A DNA stretch of 21,960 nt from an uncultured Hippea sp. GTDB lineage: Bacteria > Campylobacterota_A > Desulfurellia > JAADFJ01. The stretch is taken from assembly GCA_913009315.1 (NCBI GenBank), contig CAJVZA010000027.1:1-21960 (forward strand), read 5' to 3'. Both the position numbers and the translations under genes were made by a program. The notes beneath the pieces were generated by a model that saw only the letters and a list, made by a program, of their open reading frames with translations, was not told where the DNA came from and did no database searches. Position 1 is the stretch's first letter; each line of letters starts with the position of its first letter. Positions 10,611 through 18,938 of this stretch are shown here, in pieces.

Positions 10611-10772
10611 CATACTTCTAAACTTCTTTAAATATATCCTGACAACGGGGCTCAGCGCACAATACCTTATTTTTTTATCGCGTAAAATCATATAAAGTAG
10701 AAGTATATCTCTTATTTTATAAATACAACATTTTTATTGCATTGATTAAAAATAGATGATAACATATATAAT
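10611..10772. other. Intergenic stretch before the TPR gene
   Basis: AT-rich, no gene seen. It contains a 9-base perfect inverted repeat (ATACTTCTA at 10612-10620 and TAGAAGTAT at 10698-10706, too far apart for a terminator). A weak promoter-like pair lies just ahead of the gene (TTGATT at 10742 and TATATA at 10765, spacer 17), but that -10 box is too close to the ATG to give a normal leader. Confidence 0.35.
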
Positions 10773-12893
10773 ATGCAAAATGATCAATTGAAAAAAAGCG
10801 ATGACGATGAACGCTTAATCGTTATCGATGATTCAAAAGACAACAAAGAACAAAGCACAAAAGATGAACCTAAAAAAATGTCTGCTAAACCGCCGGCAAA
10901 ATATAAAAGTAAAAGATGGATATATATTCTCCTTTTACTGGTTATTGCTGCAGTCCTGACAGCTGATATATTAAAACTTACATCACATATAAAAAATGTC
11001 ACTAAACAAAATCAGCGGCATTTAACGAAAATTGTTTTACTAAAAGATTATACTCCTCGCAAATCAGTCTACAAAATTCATTTTTTTGAGATTCAGCGCA
11101 ACATATTATCAGGCAACATAGAAACAGCCATTAATAAGGTCGAAGAACTTACACAAGCCGATCGGGCACTGGCTTACTCCTTATTGGGAAAGGCTCTGTA
11201 CAACAAAGATGAATATCGTCTTGCCGCTGACTATTTTAAAAAATCCGCACTGCTCAAACCTCACAATAAACCAATTTATTTCAATTTAACACTCTCTTAT
11301 ATAAAATCTAAAAATCAAGTGGGAGTCAATACTGCATTAAGCATGGCTTCCGCAAATCTCAAGGACAAAAATTATGTTTCGGCACTTTCGGCAATGGCAG
11401 ACCTGTACTTGAAAAATTATCGTAAGGCAATTGATGAAACAAAAGGGCTTAATTCTGAAGAGTTTATCGCTAACGGCGTATTGAATGATATTTTTGGTAC
11501 AATTAGTATAGCATCGGGCAAATCTCGTTCTGCAGAAATTTATCTGAAAAGGTCGTTATTTTTTCAACATGATAATAATATGGCAAAGAATAATCTCGCA
11601 ATGCTCTATTTTGCAATCAACAGACCTCGCGATACCTTGCAATATCTAAATGGTCTAAACAGTTCTGCTGTTAATTACATAAGAGCCGTTTCGTATCTTA
11701 AGCTCGGCAATCTTCCAAAAACATACGCACTGCTGACTGCATTTCCAAAAGATTGGCAAATACCTGACTTTATCAACATATTCACTATTCCATTATTTGA
11801 TAAAAATAAAATAGAAGATAATTTTAAAAATATTCTGATTGGCGACAAACTTATAAAAGCGATTTTACCGCTGCGGGTAATTGAAGATAAAAATCCGCTA
11901 AAGGTTGCCAGACGGTATAATGCTATAGGTATCGGCAAACTTGTTATCAAAAGTCTGTATAAAAGCGCCCATTGGTATGAAGCTGTCACTGACGCAAAGA
12001 AGGCCAATATATACAGTGCCGCCGGAAGATCGACTGAAGCAATAAGACTTCTTGAAACTGCACACAAAAAAGCTCCCGATGAACCGGTAATATCATCAAA
12101 TCTTTCACTTGCTCTAATAAGAAGCGGAAATGTACGAAAGGCACTTGCTATCATTAAAAAAACAATCATACGATACCCCAATTTTCCCCTGCAATATCTT
12201 TTGGGCAGTATGGCTGAAATTGAAATCGGTAATTTTAAACAGGCAGATAAAATGAAGCGGCATTTTAGAAAGCTTTTGTACACAAATTATAAAAATACAA
12301 ATTCAGACGAAATTAATATGCTAAAATCTCTATCAAATGCTATAAACGGAAAGCGACCTCTTTTTTCATCAAAAAAATGGCCCGGGCTTCGGAAGGCGGC
12401 ACTATGGATATATGATCTAAAAGACAATACTGGATCTATTAAAACACCGATGATCAAACTTGATGATTATCAAATGGTGCTGAAGGTTATGGAAAATCAT
12501 ACAAATTTATACCCAAAAAATTCATACATACATTATATTAAAGGATATCTATTATATAAACTGAAGCGTTACAGGGATGCCGCCAATTCCCTGTACTATG
12601 ATGTAGATCAAAACAGTGCCGGTTATCATATGAAACTCGGATCACTGCTTGTTCTGAGCGGCGATTACAAAAATGCATACCTCGAATTTTATAGAGCTTC
12701 ACTTTCAGAAAACGAAAAAGGCGAAGGTTATTTTGGTTTAGGCATTCTTGATCAGATACAAGGAAATAAAAGCAAAATGCTCAAGAATTATAAAAAGGCA
12801 ATAGCCGCAGGATTTATAAAATCAAAGTATGTAGATATAGGTACTGTTTTCAAACTTCGCCAACAGATAAATAATGAGATTTCTGCACAATAA
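10773..12893 (+). CDS. Membrane-anchored tetratricopeptide-repeat protein
   Basis: 706 residues, family not recognised. Residues 1-48 are charged and cytoplasmic by the positive-inside rule (KYKSKR just before the helix). One transmembrane segment lies at about 49-66, and the rest should be periplasmic. TPR-like helix pairs are visible at about 130-170 (ALAYSLLGKALY...A), 255-295, 405-465 (ANIYSAAGRSTEAIRLLE) and 620-685 (GYHMKLGSLLVLSGDYKNAY). No enzyme motif is seen, so the role is probably scaffolding. There is no good Shine-Dalgarno, but an in-frame TGA at 10743-10745 excludes a longer start. Its last codons and stop lie inside a copy of the ATGAGACC repeat, so the native C-terminus may be altered. 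It converges on the flagellar operon. Confidence 0.8.
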   Translation: MQNDQLKKSDDDERLIVIDDSKDNKEQSTKDEPKKMSAKPPAKYKSKRWIYILLLLVIAAVLTADILKLTSHIKNVTKQNQRHLTKIVLLKDYTPRKSVYKIHFFEIQRNILSGNIETAINKVEELTQADRALAYSLLGKALYNKDEYRLAADYFKKSALLKPHNKPIYFNLTLSYIKSKNQVGVNTALSMASANLKDKNYVSALSAMADLYLKNYRKAIDETKGLNSEEFIANGVLNDIFGTISIASGKSRSAEIYLKRSLFFQHDNNMAKNNLAMLYFAINRPRDTLQYLNGLNSSAVNYIRAVSYLKLGNLPKTYALLTAFPKDWQIPDFINIFTIPLFDKNKIEDNFKNILIGDKLIKAILPLRVIEDKNPLKVARRYNAIGIGKLVIKSLYKSAHWYEAVTDAKKANIYSAAGRSTEAIRLLETAHKKAPDEPVISSNLSLALIRSGNVRKALAIIKKTIIRYPNFPLQYLLGSMAEIEIGNFKQADKMKRHFRKLLYTNYKNTNSDEINMLKSLSNAINGKRPLFSSKKWPGLRKAALWIYDLKDNTGSIKTPMIKLDDYQMVLKVMENHTNLYPKNSYIHYIKGYLLYKLKRYRDAANSLYYDVDQNSAGYHMKLGSLLVLSGDYKNAYLEFYRASLSENEKGEGYFGLGILDQIQGNKSKMLKNYKKAIAAGFIKSKYVDIGTVFKLRQQINNEISAQ

Positions 12894-12923
12894 GCATCAT
12901 GAGACCACTGCACAATAAGCAAA
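12874..12923 (+). repeat. 25-base tandem repeat spanning the TPR gene stop (includes start of copy C)
   Basis: ATGAGATTTCTGCACAATAA (from 12874) and ATGAGACCACTGCACAATAA (from 12899) are offset by exactly 25 bases and agree at 20 of 25 positions. The first unit provides the final codons and TAA of the TPR gene. Confidence 0.7.
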
Positions 12924-12954
12924 TCCACAGCTGTTTATTGCACCGTGATCTCAT
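12899..12954 (+). repeat. ATGAGACC repeat, copy C, forming an imperfect hairpin
   Basis: Left arm 12899-12918 and right arm 12935-12954 pair at 16 of 20 positions around a 16-base loop. It looks like two ends of the same repeat brought together with almost nothing between them, as in a miniature inverted-repeat element or deletion remnant. There is no T-run, so a simple intrinsic terminator is unlikely. Confidence 0.55.
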
Positions 12955-13015
12955 TATGATGGTCGGGCAAGATAGATGTTTAAAGTTGTTCAACGAAAGT
13001 TTAGATTTGGAATGC

Positions 13016-13129
13016 CTACGTTCCGGGAATGCAGGTAGTAAGATGCAAATTGTAAGACAGTAGTTTTATTGCTGCCGAAATTTGCGACAAAAAAGAAAGC
13101 TCATGGGGACTCTCATAGTTATCGTTCAT
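13016..13129 (-). pseudogene. Short ORF coupled to the motE-like gene; probable truncated flagellar operon gene
   Basis: An ATG at 13129-13127 shares bases with the stop of the MotE-like gene (ATGA), the same coupling used between the preceding flagellar genes. It opens MNDNYESPHELSFLSQISAA and stops after 37 codons at TAG 13018-13016. In related operons (for example B. subtilis fliJ-ylxF-fliK) the next gene encodes the hook-length protein FliK, which has a poorly conserved N-terminus. This could be the first part of such a gene, cut where the GCATTCC-containing and ATGAGACC repeats begin. FliK identity is inference from position only. Confidence 0.35.
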
Positions 13130-13599
13130 GGATTATTAGAAGTGCCCCTTGGTTTGATAACACCAAGCTCAATCATTCTTTGAGTAATCTTTGATGCCTC
13201 AGCGGGTTTCATAACCGATAGAATTTTGCCTGCTTTTCTGCCCGGCATGCCTGCCAAAATTTTAGCTGCATCATTAGTCGGCAGTAAAGAGAGCGACTTT
13301 GCCGATAGCTGAGGGTCACTGTTTCCATATATCATTCCAATCATCTTATAATTTTTATTTTTAACCTGCTTGATGATCTTCTCCATATCCGCTTTTGCCT
13401 TTTTATAGTCGCCGATTGCTGTTTTTAAACGGTTTTGCTCTGCTATTATCTCTGCTTTTAACTTTTGCAAATCTGCAATATCCTTTTTAACAAGCTTATC
13501 ATATCCCTCTGCACGAGTAACCGGATGTTTTACGGCAGTACCTGCATAGACAACTGATGAGGCGATAAAAAAAATGATTATGACGTATCTGATTATCAT
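13126..13599 (-). CDS. MotE/YlxF-like flagellar protein with MgtE_N-type domain
   Basis: 157 residues. A signal peptide is visible (hydrophobic core 3-17, cleavage probably after VVYA at 19). A coiled coil covers about 35-80. The C-terminal 90-150 has the MgtE intracellular-N-type repeat (LSLLPTNDAAKILAGM, then AGKILSVMKPAEASKI). Proteins of this build lie right after fliJ in many flagellar operons (YlxF in Bacillus); the Helicobacter relative MotE acts as a periplasmic partner of the stator protein MotB. The likely role here is therefore in stator assembly or chaperoning. It overlaps fliJ by 4 bases. The assignment rests on architecture and position; the exact partner is not known. Confidence 0.75.
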   Translation of the reverse strand: MIIRYVIIIFFIASSVVYAGTAVKHPVTRAEGYDKLVKKDIADLQKLKAEIIAEQNRLKTAIGDYKKAKADMEKIIKQVKNKNYKMIGMIYGNSDPQLSAKSLSLLPTNDAAKILAGMPGRKAGKILSVMKPAEASKITQRMIELGVIKPRGTSNNP

Positions 13600-14060
13600 C
13601 TCTTTTGTAAACCTTTATATGATCCGTTTAAAAATCGTATAGTTGCAATTTCATCAATATGCTTTTGCTCATCTTTTGTAATTTTTTCGTCAATCTGCTG
13701 CTGCTTTTTTTCTTTCAAGGATGTAAGTAGTCTGATTTCCTTGTGCATTTCAGTAATCTGATACCTTATGTCTTTAATTTTTTCCAAAATTTTACTTAAA
13801 TCTTTTTTTAATACTATAATGTTATTTTCAATTAAACTGCGACTTATAAACAGCTGTTCTATCAATTTTATATCAGGATTCTTAGAAATAACTCTGCTCT
13901 TATACAAAATATTATTGCTGTTCAGATCCCTTTGCAAATCCAAAATCTGTTTATTCAGATATGATTCTCTCTTGAAGCAGGCCGCCAGAACAGCTCTCAT
14001 ACTATTCATAGTTCCTTGTTTTATTCGTATAATTTTTGTCAAAGTTTTTATTTGCTTCAT
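13596..14060 (-). CDS. fliJ: Flagellar export protein FliJ
   Basis: 154 residues, almost entirely helical and coiled-coil (heptads through about 15-140), highly charged, without membrane segments. FliJ is the stalk-like subunit of the flagellar export ATPase complex that links the FliI hexamer to the FlhA gate and recycles chaperones. Primary sequence is weakly conserved, so the identity comes from size, coiled-coil pattern and position directly after fliI (4-base overlap) and before the MotE/YlxF-like gene. Confidence 0.82.
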   Translation of the reverse strand: MKQIKTLTKIIRIKQGTMNSMRAVLAACFKRESYLNKQILDLQRDLNSNNILYKSRVISKNPDIKLIEQLFISRSLIENNIIVLKKDLSKILEKIKDIRYQITEMHKEIRLLTSLKEKKQQQIDEKITKDEQKHIDEIATIRFLNGSYKGLQKR

Positions 14061-15364
14061 TTTACAGTTTCGCTCAATGCATCAAAGCTTTCCCTGGCGC
14101 TGAATCGTTCATTGAAATCCTGCATAAGAAAATTGTCTATCTTAGGAACTTTGATAACTGCTTCATCAATTGATGCATCGGTACCTTTTTTGTATGCTCC
14201 AATTTTAATAAGATCATTGTTGTCATTATATACTGACTTAAGATATCTTGCTTTTGACGCAACATGCATCTCGTTTTTTGATCGCATATACGGCATCAAT
14301 CTGGAAATACTTTTGTTTACATCAATAGGAGGATACAATCCTCTCTCTGCTATTTCCCGTGAGAGAATTATATGACCGTCAAGTATAGACCGGCAGGCAT
14401 CTGAAATCGGTTCATTAAAATCATCAGCATCAACCAAAACCGTGTATATCGCTGTTATGCTGCCGGAGCCGTCTATCTTGCCTGCTCTTTCCATAAGTCT
14501 CGGAAGCAGAGAAAACACCGAAGGAGTATAACCTTTCGTCGATGGAGGCTCACCGATAGAAAGACCTATCTCTCTTTGAGCCATTGCAAAGCGGGTCACC
14601 GAATCCATCACAAGAAGAACATCTTTTCCCATATCTCTAAAAAATTCCGCTATTGCAGTTGCACAGAAAGCAGCCTCTCGTCTCACTAAAGGAGGCTGGT
14701 CACTTGTGGCAGCCACAACAACAGATCTATCCAAACCTTCCTTCAAATCTCTATCAATAAACTCCTTGACCTCGCGTCCGCGCTCACCTATCAAAGCAAT
14801 TACATTAACATCGGCATTACTGCTTCGTGCAAGCATCCCCATCAAGGTGCTTTTGCCGACTCCCGAACCTGCAAAAATACCGATTTTCTGTCCCTTTCCT
14901 AAGGTGGTAAAGCAATCAATGGCTTTTGTTCCCGTTTCCAGAGCCTCATTAATTATGCCTCTTGATAGTGGAGATATAGGTTTTCCAAATAATGGATAGT
15001 GCTCTGTCGGCAAAATATCACCTTTAGAATCAATAGGATTTCCCAGTCCATCGATTACTCTCCCCAAAAGCTTATCACTGCATCCCACAGAAAGATCATG
15101 ATTATCTAAAGTTACAAGATTTCCTGATGCTATACCATCGGTTGACCCAAGCGGCATCAGAAATATTTTTCTACCGTCAAAACCAACAACCTCGGCAGAA
15201 AGCAAACTTTCCTCTTTTTCTATATGGATGCTGCAAAGAGCTCCCAGCCGCGCAGGAATACCTGTTGTCTGTATAGTCAAACCCACAACTTTTTCTATCT
15301 TTCCCGAGTAGCCATACAGGCCGGCTTTTCTTATGCCTTCAATTCTTTTTGATAAAATGTTCAA
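14057..15364 (-). CDS. fliI: Flagellum-specific export ATPase FliI
   Basis: 435 residues (E. coli 457), an F1-beta-like hexameric ATPase that energises loading of export substrates. An N-terminal beta-barrel domain spans about 1-90. The Walker A AGSGVGKS is at 165-172, the catalytic-Glu loop GERGREV starts near 193, and Walker B LLVMDS ends at Asp254-Ser255. The family signatures GEPPSTKGYTPSVFS and a long C-terminal domain follow. The start is a TTG (15364-15362): an in-frame TAG lies two codons upstream and no ATG or GTG occurs in the first 20 codons. The reading frame overlaps fliH by 26 bases. A slightly later non-standard start cannot be excluded. Confidence 0.97.
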   Translation of the reverse strand: MNILSKRIEGIRKAGLYGYSGKIEKVVGLTIQTTGIPARLGALCSIHIEKEESLLSAEVVGFDGRKIFLMPLGSTDGIASGNLVTLDNHDLSVGCSDKLLGRVIDGLGNPIDSKGDILPTEHYPLFGKPISPLSRGIINEALETGTKAIDCFTTLGKGQKIGIFAGSGVGKSTLMGMLARSSNADVNVIALIGERGREVKEFIDRDLKEGLDRSVVVAATSDQPPLVRREAAFCATAIAEFFRDMGKDVLLVMDSVTRFAMAQREIGLSIGEPPSTKGYTPSVFSLLPRLMERAGKIDGSGSITAIYTVLVDADDFNEPISDACRSILDGHIILSREIAERGLYPPIDVNKSISRLMPYMRSKNEMHVASKARYLKSVYNDNNDLIKIGAYKKGTDASIDEAVIKVPKIDNFLMQDFNERFSARESFDALSETVK

Positions 15365-15950
15365 GGTCTATACCGTTTATCCAATCTTCTATATTTTTAA
15401 TTTTTGTTTCAATTCTGCCGTCAACCTGTCCATATTTCCAATCCAAAATTACATCTCCAAGTTTTAGTGTCTTATCTGTTTTTATTTTTATCGAGCTGTT
15501 ATTTTCTAAATACTTTTTATCATATTCCGACACATGAACCACAAAATCCGAACTTATCTTCTTCGACATCTCTTTGATTATATTTTTTACGATAGTACCG
15601 CCATCTTCACTGAGTTCCCTTGCTATCAATCTCTCTAATATAGCATCAATCAGTTTTGGAAGTTCAGCCTGCAAGGCATTTACCATTTTAATGTATCCCT
15701 GATGAATATCTTCCAGTCTTCTCACGGAATCATCAATATTTTTGTATGCTTTTTCGTATTTCCTGTTTAAAAGTTCTTCGGCATACTTTTTGCCGATGGC
15801 CGTTCCCTCCTCTTTTCCTTTAATATATCCTTTCTTATACCTGATGTCTGTTTCTTCATCGGATATGCCTTCTGAATTACTAAATATCGAATGGGGGTCG
15901 TTATCTACTCTGCAATGGTGATTATCCGGTTTTTTAAGAAATATACGCAT
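15339..15950 (-). CDS. fliH: Flagellar assembly protein FliH
   Basis: 203 residues. FliH binds FliI as a dimer and tethers it to the C-ring and export gate. A Lys/Glu/Gly-containing segment at about 38-56 (YKKGYIKGKEEGTAIGKK) resembles the GxxxG-repeat helix of FliH. The C-terminal domain shows the familiar ending pattern: LKLGDVILDWKYGQVDGRIET and then a helix (KIKNIEDWING). It overlaps fliG by 17 bases and fliI by 26 bases, so the three are probably translated together. Confidence 0.9.
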   Translation of the reverse strand: MRIFLKKPDNHHCRVDNDPHSIFSNSEGISDEETDIRYKKGYIKGKEEGTAIGKKYAEELLNRKYEKAYKNIDDSVRRLEDIHQGYIKMVNALQAELPKLIDAILERLIARELSEDGGTIVKNIIKEMSKKISSDFVVHVSEYDKKYLENNSSIKIKTDKTLKLGDVILDWKYGQVDGRIETKIKNIEDWINGIDLEHFIKKN

Positions 15951-16956
15951 CTTCTTCGCTATTTGTTGAAATAGATATTATACCTTCCTCATCCATAGTT
16001 CTTATTTCCTCAACTATGCTATGCTGGGCAACCATAACATCCTTTACCTTTACCGGACCCAAATAATCCATTTCTTCTTTAAGAACACCGGCTGCTCTTG
16101 TCGTCATATTGGCAAAAATCTTTCCCTTAATCTCATCAGTAGTAGCTTTAAGAGCGATAGTGAGATTCTTCTTATCGACACGCTTGAGCATTTCCTGAAT
16201 AGATTTGTCATCCAGCTTGGCTATATCATCAAACACAAACATAAGATCACGTATTTGTATAGCTAACGCTTCATTCGCTTGAGAAATACTTTCCAGTATT
16301 TTTTTAGAATTATCACGATCCATATTGTTGAAAATCTCAGCGACATTCTTTACGCCTCCAACTTCAATTCCGGCAGATATTGGAACATTCTTGAGTCGTT
16401 CTTTTAGAATATCAGATACCTTTTTCAGCACTTCAAGCGATACATTTTCCGTACTTGCCATTCTCATCATAACACTATCTTGAAGTTTTGCATTTAATTG
16501 CGACAAAATCTCAGCTGATCGTTTCGGTTTCATATTGGCAAGCACAACGGCAATAGTCTGAGGATGTTCATCTTTGAGGAATTTTATCAGCTCTTTTGCT
16601 CCAATTTTAGAAAGAAAATCAAAACTATTCCCGTATTTAAGAGTTTTTTCAATCCTTGCTATTACAACTTTTGCCTCTTTTTCAGATAAAGTTTTGAGTA
16701 TAAGATCTCTTGCATATTCATAACCGCCTTCTTTAACATACAAATTTGCCCTAATTAAGTTATGAAACTCCTTTAAAATAGGCGATGCAACTACTGAGTC
16801 AACCGACTTAGTTCTTGCTATCTCCTCAGAAATTGAAGTAATCTCATCTTGTGACAGATATTTATATACCTTTGAAGCCAGATTTTCACCAAGCGCAACA
16901 ATAATAATAGCGGCCTTTTTTACACCTGACAGCCTTTCAGAATTGACATTATCCAT
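15934..16956 (-). CDS. fliG: Flagellar motor switch protein FliG
   Basis: 340 residues (E. coli 331). FliG sits on the MS ring and transmits stator force. The N-domain (1-100) binds FliF. The middle domain carries EHPQTIAVVLA at 130-140 and the GGVKNVAEIFN segment near 200. The C-domain has MFVFDDI at 239-245 and the charged torque helix with alternating D/K/R residues at about 247-300 (KLDDKSIQEMLKRVDKKN). All three armadillo-type parts are present. It lies 5 bases after fliF. A C-terminal extension of about 15 acidic residues follows the usual end. Confidence 0.98.
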   Translation of the reverse strand: MDNVNSERLSGVKKAAIIIVALGENLASKVYKYLSQDEITSISEEIARTKSVDSVVASPILKEFHNLIRANLYVKEGGYEYARDLILKTLSEKEAKVVIARIEKTLKYGNSFDFLSKIGAKELIKFLKDEHPQTIAVVLANMKPKRSAEILSQLNAKLQDSVMMRMASTENVSLEVLKKVSDILKERLKNVPISAGIEVGGVKNVAEIFNNMDRDNSKKILESISQANEALAIQIRDLMFVFDDIAKLDDKSIQEMLKRVDKKNLTIALKATTDEIKGKIFANMTTRAAGVLKEEMDYLGPVKVKDVMVAQHSIVEEIRTMDEEGIISISTNSEEDAYIS

Positions 16957-16961
16957 TGAGC

Positions 16962-18539
16962 TTATTCATTTATCAGGTCTTTAACAATATTTGCAGCAAT
17001 TTCAGGTGCAACATCAACTTCTTTTTTAATATTTTCGTTTACCTGCTTTTCTTTCATCTGAGCCTCAGTCAATCTTGACTCAACGGCTAACTCTCTTTTT
17101 ATTTTATTTTCAATATCCGACATCTTTTTTCCAACAATAGTTGAGTCTATCCCCTCGGATGTCGCTGCAATCGGTCTTGAGAGATTTTTAAGCAGAGGTT
17201 TTGCAATAAACAAATATAGAATAATAAGAATAACTAAACTCAGGAGATAGCGCAAAGGCGTGGCAAATTGATTAATTTTGCCGGAAATATTCGATATTGC
17301 ATTAACTTTCATTGCAGGCTGGACTTTGGGTAATTTAAATTGAATATTTGCTACTGTAAGCCGGTCACCTCTATCTTTATCATAACCGATAGCTGAAGCA
17401 ATAAGATTCTGTATTTTATTCATCTGTGAAGCAGATCGCTGTTGATATATCAGCTTGCCGTTTTTCATAATATAAGTTCCATCAACAATAATAGCTGCGC
17501 TGATATGTTTTATTCTTCCCGGCTCTTCGCTGCTTTGTGTTACCGTTTTGCCGACATCATAATTTGTTGTAACTTTTTTATTTGATGATGAAGGAAACAG
17601 CTTTGATTGAACCGACGGAGTCGAAGTAATATTAGAAACTACGCCCGGAATTCCGGAAGTCACAACTTTACTGCTTTTTTCAGTTGTAGATTGTTCACTA
17701 ACAGGAACAGAGTTGGGATCATAAACTACCGATTGCCGATTTATCTTGCTAAAATCGGCATCAACTTTTATAGCGACAGAAAACTTTTTTCCTACAATTG
17801 AAGTAAGCAGTCTTCTTACCTTGTTCTCAAGCAGCTGCTCAATCTGTTTCTGATACTGAACCTTCTCATCATCTACAGCTTGCTCTTTTGAATTGCTCAG
17901 CATTGCGCCATTCGAACTAACAACCGTAACATCTCTAATTGTCATACCGGGTACAGCTGAGGCAACGATATGCTGAATTGCTTTGACATTCGATGAAGAA
18001 AGGGGACTATTCAGCGAAACCACAATGCTTGCCGTGGGCTTTTTCTGCTCTGAAACAAAAATCGACGGTTTGGGTATGGCAATCTGGACTCTGCTGCTTT
18101 GAACCTCGTTCAAACTATTTATTGTTCTTGTAAGCTCCCCCGCAAGCGCTCTCTGGTAATTTATATTTTGTACAAAATCCGTCATTCCGAAATTTGATTT
18201 ATCAAATAATTCAAAACCGACGACACCTCCGGATGGAAGATTTTTTGATGCAAGCTCCATTCTTGCTTCATAAACCTTGCCGGAAGGCACACGCACACTT
18301 CCCTCATTCGCAAGCTTATATGGAATATGCAGCGATTTCAGTTCAATTGTAACTTTAGATGCATCAGACGGCGTTAAGCCTGAATATAAAAGCGAATATT
18401 GTCCTCTATTGGATATAAGCGAAAGCGCAATCAATCCTGCAAATAACAATGTAACAAAAAATGTTAAAACAACCTTCTGAGCTGTCGATAAATTTTTGAA
18501 TAGCTTGCTGAATTCCTGCAATAAAAGACTGAAGTTCAT
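16962..18539 (-). CDS. fliF: Flagellar MS-ring protein FliF
   Basis: 525 residues (E. coli 552). FliF forms the inner-membrane MS ring on which the motor and export gate assemble. Two transmembrane helices flank a large periplasmic region: TM1 about 22-43 and TM2 about 431-448. The N-terminal ring-building motifs are clear (YSLLYSGLTPSDA, then EARMELASKNLPSGG and NYQRALAGELTRTI). The C-terminal tail (APEIAANIVKDLINE) is the conserved FliG-binding helix. A 5-base gap separates it from both fliE and fliG. Confidence 0.98.
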   Translation of the reverse strand: MNFSLLLQEFSKLFKNLSTAQKVVLTFFVTLLFAGLIALSLISNRGQYSLLYSGLTPSDASKVTIELKSLHIPYKLANEGSVRVPSGKVYEARMELASKNLPSGGVVGFELFDKSNFGMTDFVQNINYQRALAGELTRTINSLNEVQSSRVQIAIPKPSIFVSEQKKPTASIVVSLNSPLSSSNVKAIQHIVASAVPGMTIRDVTVVSSNGAMLSNSKEQAVDDEKVQYQKQIEQLLENKVRRLLTSIVGKKFSVAIKVDADFSKINRQSVVYDPNSVPVSEQSTTEKSSKVVTSGIPGVVSNITSTPSVQSKLFPSSSNKKVTTNYDVGKTVTQSSEEPGRIKHISAAIIVDGTYIMKNGKLIYQQRSASQMNKIQNLIASAIGYDKDRGDRLTVANIQFKLPKVQPAMKVNAISNISGKINQFATPLRYLLSLVILIILYLFIAKPLLKNLSRPIAATSEGIDSTIVGKKMSDIENKIKRELAVESRLTEAQMKEKQVNENIKKEVDVAPEIAANIVKDLINE

Positions 18540-18544
18540 TCAGT

Positions 18545-18835
18545 TCATACTTGCATGCGCATTACCTGATTGTACGCTGCTATGACTTTATTCCTAACTT
18601 CCGTCATTAATTTCAGCGATTGATCAGCCTTTTCAAGCGCAAGAACAGTGCCGACTATGTCATCCCCTTTGCCTTCTGCAATCTTCTTTACGGAATTATC
18701 GGCTTCCTGCTGCAATTTATTTACCTTCTCTATTGAATCCTCAAGAATTTTCCCAAAACCGTTTCCTTTATATATAGATTGCTTGTTGAGAGGATCAACT
18801 AATGCCGCACCGTTAATCTTATTTACATTATCCAT
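18545..18835 (-). CDS. fliE: Flagellar hook-basal body complex protein FliE
   Basis: 96 residues. FliE joins the MS ring to the rod and is the first exported rod protein. Typical features are FGKILEDSIEKVNKLQQEAD in the middle and the conserved C-terminal LALEKADQSLKLMTEVRNKV followed by AAYNQVMRMQV. The ATG is preceded by AAGGAGGAG, a strong ribosome site. A 103-base gap separates it from flgC; I see no -24/-12 promoter there, so it is probably cotranscribed. Confidence 0.96.
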   Translation of the reverse strand: MDNVNKINGAALVDPLNKQSIYKGNGFGKILEDSIEKVNKLQQEADNSVKKIAEGKGDDIVGTVLALEKADQSLKLMTEVRNKVIAAYNQVMRMQV

Positions 18836-18938
18836 TTATATCTCCTCCTTGCCCTGTCCGCACACACTCTTTATTGTAATAGCCGGTCATCCCGTTTACT
18901 ATTTGTATGTCTATCTATTTTGTGTATCATTCGCTATT

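Noticed and set aside
10727-10742. Possible sigma-54 -12 element (TTGCA) before the TPR gene
   Set aside because: No GG doublet at the required -24 spacing.
11675-12283. 202-codon minus-strand open frame
   Set aside because: Antisense to the TPR gene, no recognisable motif and no ribosome site; shadow frame.
9891-12954. CRISPR array from the recurring ATGAGACC repeats
   Set aside because: Copies are irregularly spaced, in both orientations and diverged; no regular spacers or cas genes.
13085-13129. Intrinsic terminator after the MotE-like gene (minus strand TTTCTTTTTT)
   Set aside because: The T-rich run is not preceded by a stable stem; apparent CATGAG/TATGAG segments are direct, not complementary.
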